From positions 21,120,501 to 21,184,500 of the forward strand of contig NC_087257.1 of the NCBI RefSeq assembly GCF_037042905.1: a stretch of DNA of 64,000 bases, given 5' to 3'. The stretch is from Lytechinus pictus. Taxonomy: Eukaryota; Echinodermata; Echinoidea; Temnopleuroida; Toxopneustidae. A program made the position numbers and the translations under genes. The notes beneath the pieces were generated by a model that was not told the DNA's origin, ran no database searches, and was given only the letters and a program-made list of their open reading frames with translations. Each line of letters starts with the position of its first letter. Position 1 is the stretch's first letter. Positions 44,879 through 52,738 of the stretch are shown piece by piece.

Positions 44879-45495
44879 AACATTTTTTCTTCTCTTTTTC
44901 ATATTCTTCATAATCGGCATAATGCTTAGAGAGCGACCCTAAATTACCGTATCACTTTTTAAATTTTTATTTTTATTTTTTCCACTTTAACATATTATAT
45001 GCCCAAAATACTGTTCCACCCAGGATGACTTTATTTTACGAGTGAATATAAAGTAAATGATTTAAATAGGTCCATCGAGTCTGGTCTTATCATGGTTTGA
45101 AATACAAATTATACGATATATAATTTGAATTATTGATATCGACATAAGAATATGACATGGTGAAAAGATGATGAGAAATTCGAAATAGCGCATTGCTGTT
45201 TACATTTTGAACAGTTTGCTCAAGATTATCTCAACATATTTGATCCGGTTTATGAACAATATTTTATAAATTGTTTTTCTGTGTATGATTGATAAACGAA
45301 CGAGAACAATTTTTATCATAATCTAATCAATAAATATAACATTTAGATAATGCGACGGACACCTCACAACTGCAATCTAAATCCTTTTTCTTATGCTGAT
45401 CATGAGAATGAATTATGCGAGCCTACTAATTTTACAGCGGTGCAAACATACCTTTCAAAATGTAAAAAAAAAGTGTGCATAACATCTTCCACCAT
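44879..45495. repeat. ~617 bp array spacer, copy 2
   Basis: Same as 43576-44192 with a few changes (TTTTATTTTTATTTT near 44960; TGGTCTTATC for TGGCCTTATC). Confidence 0.9.
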
Positions 45496-45567
45496 TCCTT
45501 GGTAGTATAGTGGTAAGTATCTCCGCCTGTCACGCGGAAGACCGGGGTTCGATTCCCCGCCAAGGAG
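45496..45567 (+). tRNA. trnD-GUC: tRNA-Asp(GUC), HOR 2 position 1
   Basis: Exact counterpart of 44193; T7. Confidence 0.95.
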
Positions 45568-45648
45568 AACATTTTTTTCTTCCCTTTTTCTTTATATTCT
45601 TATTCGGCATAATGCTTACAGGGTGACCATATTTTAGAGAATCATCCA

Positions 45649-45720
45649 TCCTTGGTAGTATAGTGGTAAGTATCTCCGCCTGTCACGCGGAAGACCGGGG
45701 TTCGATTCCCCGCCAAGGAG
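45649..45720 (+). tRNA. trnD-GUC: tRNA-Asp(GUC), HOR 2 position 2
   Basis: Counterpart of 44346. Confidence 0.95.
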
Positions 45721-45802
45721 AACATTTTTTGCTTCCCTTTTTCTTTATATTCTCATTCGGCATAATGCTTACAGGGCGACCTTTTTTTTTGAGAATCATC
45801 AA

Positions 45803-45874
45803 TCCTTGGTAGTATAGTGGTAAGTATCTCCGCCTGTCACGCGGAAGACGGGGGTTCGATTCCCCGCCAAGGAG
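45803..45874 (+). tRNA. trnD-GUC: tRNA-Asp(GUC), C49G variant, HOR 2 position 3
   Basis: Counterpart of 44500 with the same C49G change. Confidence 0.82.
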
Positions 45875-45955
45875 AACATTTTTTGCTTCCCTTTTTCTTT
45901 ATATTCTTATTCGGCATAATGCTTACAGGGCGACCATATTTTAGAGAATCATCAA

Positions 45956-46027
45956 TCCTTGGTAGTATAGTGGTAAGTATCTCCGCCTGTCACGCGGAAG
46001 ACCGGGGTTCGATTCCCCGCCAAGGAG
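45956..46027 (+). tRNA. trnD-GUC: tRNA-Asp(GUC), HOR 2 position 4
   Basis: Counterpart of 44653. Confidence 0.95.
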
Positions 46028-46107
46028 AACATTTTTTCTTCCATTTTCCTTTTTATTCTTATTCGGCATAATGCTTACAGGGCGACCATATTTTAAAGAA
46101 TCATCAA

Positions 46108-46181
46108 TCCTTGGTATAGTATAGTGGTGAGTATCTCCGCCTGTCACGCGGAAGACCGGGATTCGCTTCCCTGCCAATGAG
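46108..46181 (+). pseudogene. 74 nt tRNA-Asp variant (type V), copy 3
   Basis: Counterpart of 44805, including CCAATGA. Confidence 0.7.
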
Positions 46182-46797
46182 AACATTTTTTCTTCTCTTT
46201 TTCATATTCTTCATAATCGGCATAATGCTTAGAGAGCGACCCTAAATTACCGTATCACTTTTTAAATTTTTATTTTTATTTTTTCCACTTTAACATATTA
46301 TATGCCCAAAATACTGTTCCACCCAGGATGACTTTATTTTACGAGTGAATATAAAGTAAATGATTTAAATAGGTCCATCGAGTCTGGTCTTATCATGGTT
46401 TGAAATACAAATTATACGATATATAATTTGAATTATTGATATCGACATAAGAATATGACATGGTGAAAAGATGATGAGAAATTCGAAATAGCGCATTGCT
46501 GTTTACATTTTGAACAGTTTGCTCAAGATTATCTCAACATATTTGATCCGGTTTATGAACAATATTTTATAAATTGTTTTTCTGTGTATGATTGATAAAC
46601 GAACGAGAACAATTTTTATCATAATCTAATCAATAAATATAACATTTAGATAATGCGACGGACACCTCACAACTGCAATCTAAATCCTTTTTCTTATGCT
46701 GATCATGAGAATGCATTATGCGAGCCTACTAATTTTACAGCGGTGCAAACATACCTTTCAAAATATAAAAAAAAGTGTGCATAACATCTTCCACCAT
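46182..46797. repeat. ~617 bp array spacer, copy 3
   Basis: As copy 2, with GAATGCATTATG for GAATGAATTATG and AAAATATAAAA for AAAATGTAAAA. Confidence 0.9.
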
Positions 46798-46869
46798 TCC
46801 TTGGTAGTATAGTGGTAAGTATCTCCGCCTGTCACGCGGAAGACCGGGGTTCGATTCCCCGCCAAGGAG
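46798..46869 (+). tRNA. trnD-GUC: tRNA-Asp(GUC), HOR 3 position 1
   Basis: Identical to the reference; T7. Confidence 0.95.
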
Positions 46870-46950
46870 AACATTTTTTTCTTCCCTTTTTCTTTATATT
46901 CTTATTCGGCATAATGCTTACAGGGTGACCATATTTTAGAGAATCATCCA

Positions 46951-47022
46951 TCCTTGGTAGTATAGTGGTAAGTATCTCCGCCTGTCACGCGGAAGACCGG
47001 GGTTCGATTCCCCGCCAAGGAG
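46951..47022 (+). tRNA. trnD-GUC: tRNA-Asp(GUC), HOR 3 position 2
   Basis: Counterpart of 44346. Confidence 0.95.
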
Positions 47023-47105
47023 AACATTTTTTGCTTCCCTTTTTCTTTATATTCTCATTCGGCATAATGCTTACAGGGCGACCTTTTTTTTTAGAGAATC
47101 ATCAA

Positions 47106-47177
47106 TCCTTGGTAGTATAGTGGTAAGTATCTCCGCCTGTCACGCGGAAGACGGGGGTTCGATTCCCCGCCAAGGAG
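47106..47177 (+). tRNA. trnD-GUC: tRNA-Asp(GUC), C49G variant, HOR 3 position 3
   Basis: Same C49G change; the spacer before it has TTTTTTTTTAGAG rather than TTTTTTTTTGAG. Confidence 0.82.
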
Positions 47178-47258
47178 AACATTTTTTGCTTCCCTTTTTC
47201 TTTATATTCTTATTCGGCATAATGCTTACAGGGCGACCATATTTTAGAGAATCATCAA

Positions 47259-47330
47259 TCCTTGGTAGTATAGTGGTAAGTATCTCCGCCTGTCACGCGG
47301 AAGACCGGGGTTCGATTCCCCGCCAAGGAG
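47259..47330 (+). tRNA. trnD-GUC: tRNA-Asp(GUC), HOR 3 position 4
   Basis: Identical to the reference, followed directly by the long spacer (flank AACATTTTTTCTTCTC as after type V copies). Confidence 0.95.
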
Positions 47331-47947
47331 AACATTTTTTCTTCTCTTTTTCATATTCTTCATAATCGGCATAATGCTTAGAGAGCGACCCTAAATTACC
47401 GTATCACTTTTTAAATTTTATTTTTTATTTTTTCCACTTTAACATATTATATGCCCAAAATACTGTTCCACCCAGGATGACTTTATTTTACGAGTGAATA
47501 TAAAGTAAATGATTTAAATAGGTCCATCGAGTCTGGTCTTATCATGGTTTGAAATACAAATTATACGATATATAATTTGAATTATTGATATCGACATAAG
47601 AATATGACATGGTGAAAAGATGATGAGAAATTCGAAATAGCGCATTGCTGTTTACATTTTGAACAGTTTGCTCAAGATTATCTCAACATATTTGATCCGG
47701 TTTATGAACAATATTTTATAAATTGTTTTTCTGTGTATGATTGATAAACGAACGAGAACAATTTTTATCATAATCTAATCAATAAATATAACATTTAGAT
47801 AATGCGACGGACACCTCACAACTGCAATCTAAATCCTTTTTCTTATGCTGATCATGAGAATGCATTATGCGAGCCTACTAATTTTACAGCGGTGCAAACA
47901 TACCTTTCAAAATGTAAAAAAAAAGTGTGCATAACATCTTCCACCAT
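47331..47947. repeat. ~617 bp array spacer, copy 4
   Basis: As the other copies; nothing else recognised in it. Confidence 0.9.
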
Positions 47948-48019
47948 TCCTTGGTAGTATAGTGGTAAGTATCTCCGCCTGTCACGCGGAAGACCGGGGT
48001 TCGATTCCCCGCCAAGGAG
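47948..48019 (+). tRNA. trnD-GUC: tRNA-Asp(GUC)
   Basis: Identical to the reference; T8. Confidence 0.95.
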
Positions 48020-48100
48020 AACTTTTTTTTCTTCCCTTTTTCTTTATATTCTTATTCGGCATAATGCTTACAGGGTGACCATATTTTAGAAAATCATCCA

Positions 48101-48172
48101 TCCTTGGTAGTATAGTGGTAAGTATCTCCGCCTGTCACGCGGAAGACCGGGGTTCGATTCCCCGCCAAGGAG
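48101..48172 (+). tRNA. trnD-GUC: tRNA-Asp(GUC)
   Basis: Identical to the reference; T7. From here the composition departs from the 1303 bp unit. Confidence 0.95.
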
Positions 48173-48253
48173 AACATTTTTTTCTTCCCTTTTTCTTTAT
48201 ATTCTTATTCGGCATAAAGCTTACAGGGTGACCATATTTTAGAGAATCATCAA

Positions 48254-48325
48254 TCCTTGGTAGTATAGTGGTAAGTATCTCCGCCTGTCACGCGGAAGAC
48301 CGGGGTTCGATTCCCCGCCAAGGAG
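48254..48325 (+). tRNA. trnD-GUC: tRNA-Asp(GUC)
   Basis: Identical to the reference; 153 bp spacing; T7. Confidence 0.95.
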
Positions 48326-48406
48326 AACATTTTTTTCTTCCCTTTTTCTTTATATTCTTATTCGGCATAAAGCTTACAGGGTGACCATATTTTAGAGAAT
48401 CATCAA

Positions 48407-48478
48407 TCATTGGTAGTATAGTGGTAAGTATCTCCGCCTGTCACGCGGAAGACCGGGGTTCGATTCCCCGCCAAGGAG
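48407..48478 (+). tRNA. trnD-GUC: tRNA-Asp(GUC), TCATTGG acceptor variant
   Basis: C3 is A, so one acceptor pair is lost. T5 after AACAATA. First member of a 309 bp duplicated pair (with 48716). Confidence 0.82.
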
Positions 48479-48562
48479 AACAATATTTTTCTCTTTCTTA
48501 TATTCTTATAACTTAATCGACATAATATTTTATACTGATCGTTCCTGCTGAAAATTTATCAG

Positions 48563-48634
48563 TCCTTGGTAGTATAGTGGTAAGTATCTCCGCCTGTCAC
48601 GCGGAAGACCGGGGTTCGATTCCCCGCCAAGGAG
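48563..48634 (+). tRNA. trnD-GUC: tRNA-Asp(GUC)
   Basis: Identical to the reference; distinct upstream spacer (CTGATCGTTCCTGCTGAAAA); T7. Confidence 0.95.
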
Positions 48635-48715
48635 AACATTTTTTTCTTCCCTTTTTCTTTATATTCTTATTCGGCATAAAGCTTACAGGGTGACCATATT
48701 TTAGAGAATCATCAA

Positions 48716-48787
48716 TCATTGGTAGTATAGTGGTAAGTATCTCCGCCTGTCACGCGGAAGACCGGGGTTCGATTCCCCGCCAAGGAG
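48716..48787 (+). tRNA. trnD-GUC: tRNA-Asp(GUC), TCATTGG acceptor variant
   Basis: Duplicate of 48407 at an offset of 309; T5. Confidence 0.82.
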
Positions 48788-48871
48788 AACAATATTTTTC
48801 TCTTTCTTATATTCTTATAACTTAATCGACATAATATTTTATACTGATCGTTCCTGCTGAAAATTTATCAG

Positions 48872-48943
48872 TCCTTGGTAGTATAGTGGTAAGTATCTCC
48901 GCCTGTCACGCGGAAGACCGGGGTTCGATTCCCCGCCAAGGAG
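48872..48943 (+). tRNA. trnD-GUC: tRNA-Asp(GUC)
   Basis: Duplicate of 48563 at an offset of 309; T6. Confidence 0.95.
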
Positions 48944-49035
48944 AACATTTTTTCTTCCCTTTTCCTTTATATTCTTATTCTTATTCTTATTCGGCATAAT
49001 GCTTACAGGGCGACCTGTTTTTAGAGAATCATCAA

Positions 49036-49107
49036 TCCTTGGTAGTATAGTGGTAAGTATCTCCGCCTGTCACGCGGAAGACCGGGGTTCGATTCCCCGC
49101 CAAGGAG
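49036..49107 (+). tRNA. trnD-GUC: tRNA-Asp(GUC)
   Basis: Identical to the reference. The spacer before it is lengthened by a TTCTTA triplication (48969-48990); T7. Confidence 0.95.
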
Positions 49108-49188
49108 AACATTTTTTTCTTCCCTTTTTCTTTACATTCTTATTCGGCATAAAGGTTACAGGGTGACCATATTTTAGAGAATCATCAA

Positions 49189-49260
49189 TCCTTGGTAGTA
49201 TAGTGGTAAGTATCTCCGCCTGTCACGCGGAAGACCGGGGTTCGATTCCCCGCCAAGGAG
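49189..49260 (+). tRNA. trnD-GUC: tRNA-Asp(GUC)
   Basis: Identical to the reference; 3' flank AATTTGTTTTTAT (T5), shared with the copy at 52112. Confidence 0.95.
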
Positions 49261-49348
49261 AATTTGTTTTTATATTTTGTTTATAATAATAATAATAACA
49301 TAATGTACATAATACTTACAGAGGGATTAGAATTTACAAAATCGCCAA

Positions 49349-49420
49349 TCCTTGGTAGTATAGTGGTAAGTATCTCCGCCTGTCACGCGGAAGACCGGGG
49401 TTCGATTCCCCGCCAAGGAG
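49349..49420 (+). tRNA. trnD-GUC: tRNA-Asp(GUC)
   Basis: Identical to the reference; upstream spacer has AATAATAATAATAA and CATAATACTTACAGAG at -41; T5. Confidence 0.95.
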
Positions 49421-49504
49421 AACAATATTTTTCAATTTCTTATATTCTTATAACTTAATCGACATAATATTTTATACTGATCGTTCCTGCTGAAAATTTA
49501 TCAG

Positions 49505-49576
49505 TCCTTGGTAGTATAGTGGTAAGTATCTCCGCCTGTCACGCGGAAGACCGGGGTTCGATTCCCCGCCAAGGAG
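49505..49576 (+). tRNA. trnD-GUC: tRNA-Asp(GUC)
   Basis: Identical to the reference; upstream spacer of the 48563 type; T6. Confidence 0.95.
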
Positions 49577-49656
49577 AACATTTTTTCTTCCCTTTTCCTT
49601 TATATTCTTATTCGGCATAATGCTTACAGGGCGACCTGTTTTTAGAGAATCATCAA

Positions 49657-49728
49657 TCCTTGGTAGTATAGTGGTAAGTATCTCCGCCTGTCACGCGGAA
49701 GACCGGGGTTCGATTCCCCGCCAAGGAG
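49657..49728 (+). tRNA. trnD-GUC: tRNA-Asp(GUC)
   Basis: Identical to the reference; T6. Confidence 0.95.
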
Positions 49729-49808
49729 AACATTTTTTCTTCCCTTTTCCTTTATATTCTTATTCTGCATAATTCTTACAGGGCGACCATATTTTAAAGA
49801 ATCATCAA

Positions 49809-49881
49809 TCCTTGGTATAGTTAGTGGTAAGTATCTCCGCCTGTCACGCGGAAGACCGGGATTCGCTTCCGTGCCAAGGAG
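49809..49881 (+). pseudogene. 73 nt tRNA-Asp variant (type V), copy 4
   Basis: TCCTTGGTATAGTTAGTGG in the D arm, and CGGGA-TTCGCTT-CCGTG in the T arm. Again directly before a ~617 bp spacer. Confidence 0.7.
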
Positions 49882-50500
49882 AACATTTTTTCTTCTCTTT
49901 TTCATATTCTTCATAATCGGCATAATGCTTAGAGAGCGACCCTAAATTACCATATCACTTTTTAAAACTTTTTTTTTCTTTTTTCCACTTTAACATTTTA
50001 TATGCCCAAAATACTGTTCCAACCAGGATGACTTTATTTTACGAGTGAATATAAAGTAAATTATTTAAATAGGTCCATCGAGTCTGACCTTATCATGGTT
50101 TGAAAAACAAATTATACGATATATAATTTGAATTATTGATATCGACATAAGAATATGACCTGGTGAAAAGATGATGAGAAATTCGAAATAGAGCATTGCT
50201 GTTAACATTTTGAACAGTTTGCTCAAGATTATCTGAACATATTTGATCCGGTTTATGAACAATATTTTATAAATTGTTTTTCTGTGTATAATTGATAAAC
50301 GAACGAGAAAAAAATTATAATCTAATCAATAAATATAACATTTAGATAATGCGACGGACACCTCACAACTGCAATCTAAATCCTTTTTCTTATGCTGATC
50401 ATGAGAATGCATGATGCGAGCCTATACTGATTTTACAGCGGTGCAAATTATCATACCTTTCAAAATGTAAAAAAACAGTGTGTATAACATCTTTCACCAA
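49882..50500. repeat. ~617 bp array spacer, copy 5 (most divergent)
   Basis: Clearly homologous to 43576-44192 but with scattered substitutions and small indels (for example GAGAAAAAAATTATAATC). Confidence 0.88.
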
Positions 50501-50572
50501 TCCTTGGTAGTATAGTGGTAAGTATCTCCGCCTGTCACGCTGAAGACAGGGGTTCGATTCTCTGCCAAGGAG
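50501..50572 (+). tRNA. trnD-GUC: tRNA-Asp(GUC), divergent copy
   Basis: Changes: GCTGAAGAC in the anticodon-stem region (one pair lost), ACAGGGG and CTCTG in the T stem. Only TTTT downstream. Probably decaying. Confidence 0.6.
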
Positions 50573-51416
50573 AAAGCTATTTTATTACATTTTTTACTGA
50601 TAGGCTTATACAATTCTTTTCATTCTAATTCAAACGATATTATGTCGAAGTGGTGTGCCCTGTCCGTTTTACTGAATAATTTCTTTGTTTTTCTGCATTG
50701 CATTGAGCATAATCAGATTAATACAAAACCTAATTTTTGATTTGTAACAAATAATATCTTGAACTCTATCAGAATAATTGCCTGGTATGTAAATTGAGCA
50801 GACCTAATATAAACTCTATATAGCATGCACTAAGCTCAACTATTGTTTCCCCGTGAGATATTATCTATTATAACCCGCAATTAAACTGCATAAATCCCTA
50901 TGATACAAAATACCATATGTGCATAAGTTGATCAAGTGATAAGTGTGATATAGGCCTACAGATTATAATGTGTTTGCATCATCTTTTTTGTTTATTAACC
51001 AAGGCAATAACAATAGAAACTTTGGCCCACTGCCAGACACATTGACAGGAGTATCACGTGTGTATAATGAATATATTGCATGTTATTCGATATTGTTTGC
51101 AGATCTATGACCTATGACCTTGACTATTCAATAGTCAACGGTTTGAGAAGAATCAACGAAGCAGATAGGCCTGTGCTGTATCCGTTTTCTATTTCAATAT
51201 GTGGTTGAATATGTATCTTCTTGTGCAGACGCAAAAGGGAGAGTCCCTATTGGTTTATTCTAATATGTGAAGAGTTTTGTATATATACGCTAATCAATGC
51301 ACAACCCGATTGGAACGAAATGTTGTAGATATGAGAACTTAGGGTTTTACATCAGTCCATTGTAGGCCCATGATTCAATGGACGAATTTGAAAAGCATGT
51401 AATCCCCAACGAAATT
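50573..51416. other. Non-coding stretch
   Basis: AT-rich, nothing recognised. Confidence 0.35.
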
Positions 51417-51745
51417 CAAAAGGGAGTTTTCGCTATACTACAACGGGAAGGATTTAAGAACACAGTAAATCTATTGAAAAATCCCGTCACAAAATTAATG
51501 ACAAAAAAAAATTAATGACAAAGAACAGCTGGGAGGTCTTTGTCGAAAATCGGTGAACCGGAACAGCAGTTTCGTCCTAGTTTTCGGAGCTGATGAAAAA
51601 ATGCAAATATTATCGTTTGCCCATCAGAGTCAAGGACGAAATTGCTGTTTTGATTCACCAATTTTCGACAAAGACCTAATTGTTTGTGCTTTGTCATGAA
51701 GGGTGTTCTTAAATCCGCCATGCGTTATGGAAGCGACCCCTTTTA
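51417..51745. mobile_element. Palindromic foldback MITE
   Basis: Left arm: CAAAAGGGAGTTTTCGC, GGATTTAAGAACAC, AGGTCTTTGTCGAAAATCGG, ACAGCAGTTTCGTCCT. Right arm, inverse: AGGACGAAATTGCTGT, CCAATTTTCGACAAAGACCT, GTGTTCTTAAATCC, CGACCCCTTTTA. The arms are ~150 bp and the small ORF inside is incidental. Confidence 0.75.
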
Positions 51746-51949
51746 ACACTATCTCGTATCACTGGTTGAGATCTCTGGCTAAAGGAACAACTGATTATGT
51801 TCAATTACCCAAGGAGATTTCAAGACATGAAGGAACTGCCGGACATTCTGAGTATAAACCTCCAAAAGAATGATTTTACTTGTCAAGCGTATCCCGCTGT
51901 ATGAAAAATATCATAGATGTTATGGTTTAATTATTGTATGTAGTCGAGA
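51746..51949. other. Non-coding stretch
   Basis: Nothing recognised. Confidence 0.3.
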
Positions 51950-52028
51950 TCCTTGCAAATTGTAGTATATAGTGCAGTTTGTCACGCGGAAGACCGGGGT
52001 TCGATTTCCGGCCAACATGGCCAAGGAG
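51950..52028 (+). pseudogene. tRNA-Asp pseudogene, rearranged
   Basis: TCCTTGCAAATTGTAGTATA at the 5' end, the 5' anticodon stem missing (GCAGTTTGTCACGCGG), and CCAACATGG inserted before CCAAGGAG. T7 follows. Confidence 0.8.
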
Positions 52029-52111
52029 AACAATTTTTTTCTCTCTCTTTTGTCAATATTCTTATATGGACATAATACTTAAAGAGCAATCAGAAATGCA
52101 AAGCTTACCGA

Positions 52112-52183
52112 TCCTTGGTAGTATAGTGGTAAGTATCTCCGCCTGTCACGCGGAAGACCGGGGTTCGATTCCCCGCCAAGGAG
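52112..52183 (+). tRNA. trnD-GUC: tRNA-Asp(GUC)
   Basis: Identical to the reference; upstream CATAATACTTAAAGAG at -41; T5. Confidence 0.95.
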
Positions 52184-52271
52184 AATTTGTTTTTATATTT
52201 TGTTTACAATAATAATAATAACATAATTTTCATAATATTTACAGAGCTATCAGATTTTACAGAATCACCAA

Positions 52272-52343
52272 TCCTTGGTAGTATAGTGGTAAGTATCTCC
52301 GCCTGTCACGCGGAAGACCGGGGTTCGATTCCCCGCCAAGGAG
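52272..52343 (+). tRNA. trnD-GUC: tRNA-Asp(GUC)
   Basis: Identical to the reference; upstream CATAATATTTACAGAG at -41; T6. Confidence 0.95.
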
Positions 52344-52423
52344 AACATTTTTTCTTCCCTTTTTCTTTATATTCTTATTCGGCATAATGCTTACAGGGCG
52401 ACCATATTGTAGAGAATCACCAA

Positions 52424-52495
52424 TTCTTGGTAGTATAGTGATAAGTATCTCCGCCTGTCACGCGGAAGACCGGGGTTCGATTCCCCGCCAAGGAG
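52424..52495 (+). tRNA. trnD-GUC: tRNA-Asp(GUC), variant
   Basis: TTCTTGG (C2 to T, giving a T-G pair) and AGTGATAAG in the D loop. T6. Confidence 0.75.
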
Positions 52496-52562
52496 AATAT
52501 TTTTTCTCTTTTGTTTATTATAACATACTGTACATAATGTTTACAGAGCGATCAGCATTATC

Positions 52563-52635
52563 ATTAATCTACAGTGGTAAGTATCCCACCCCTTTCCACG
52601 CGGAAGCCCGGGGTTCGATTCCCCCCGCCAGCGAG
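52563..52635 (+). pseudogene. tRNA-Asp pseudogene
   Basis: Recognisable from ACAGTGGTAAGTATC through ACGCGGAAGCCCGGGGTTCG to CCAGCGAG. The anticodon arm is destroyed (CCCACCCCTTTCCACG) and the 5' acceptor is absent. Confidence 0.8.
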
Positions 52636-52722
52636 ATTATTATTTTTCTCTCTTTTTTTTTTTTAATTCTTGTAAAACAGTCGACAAAATGCTTATAGAG
52701 AGATTATTAACAAAATTATCGA

Positions 52723-52738
52723 TTCTTGGTCGTACACA
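52723..52738 (+). pseudogene. 5' tRNA-Asp fragment at the right edge of the array
   Basis: TTCTTGGTCGTACACA resembles nt 1-14 of the gene, then stops. The sequence that follows (CACTGTAAAAACGCAACAAA) is unrelated. Short, so uncertain. Confidence 0.4.

Larger units (their letters stand above)
44193..45495. repeat. 1303 bp higher-order unit, copy 1
   Basis: Five tRNA loci (44193, 44346, 44500, 44653, 44805) plus the ~617 bp spacer. Every element recurs exactly 1303 bp later; I see no difference across the lines compared. Confidence 0.92.
45496..46797. repeat. 1303 bp higher-order unit, copy 2
   Basis: tRNA loci at 45496, 45649, 45803, 45956 and 46108, then spacer copy 3. One base shorter than copy 1, in an A-run near 46767. 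Confidence 0.92.
46798..47947. repeat. Shortened higher-order unit, copy 3 (1150 bp)
   Basis: tRNA loci at 46798, 46951, 47106 and 47259 only. The type V tRNA is missing and the consensus copy at 47259 joins directly to spacer copy 4. The difference (about 153 bp) is one tRNA unit, as expected for unequal crossing-over. Confidence 0.9.
31236..52738 (+). repeat. tRNA-Asp(GUC) gene array, 59 loci
   Basis: All copies lie on + in five clusters: 31.2-34.1, 39.7-41.5, 42.3-43.6, 44.2-50.6 and 52.0-52.7 kb. The basic unit is ~152 bp: a 72 nt gene, then AACATTTTTTCTTCC, a T/C-rich stretch, TATTCTTATTCGGCATAATG, CTTACAGGG and AGAATCATCAA. I count 38 copies identical to the 72 nt consensus, 15 with substitutions or small insertions, and 6 broken. 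Most copies have a T-run of five or more within 10 nt of the 3' end. Confidence 0.97.

Noticed and set aside
31338-52698. Repeated ORFs with LGSIVVSISACHAEDRG and similar peptides on +, and GGESNPGLPRDRRRYLP on -
   Set aside because: These are translations through the tRNA-Asp gene and its spacer. The peptide maps exactly onto the 72 nt gene in every copy, so they are not proteins.
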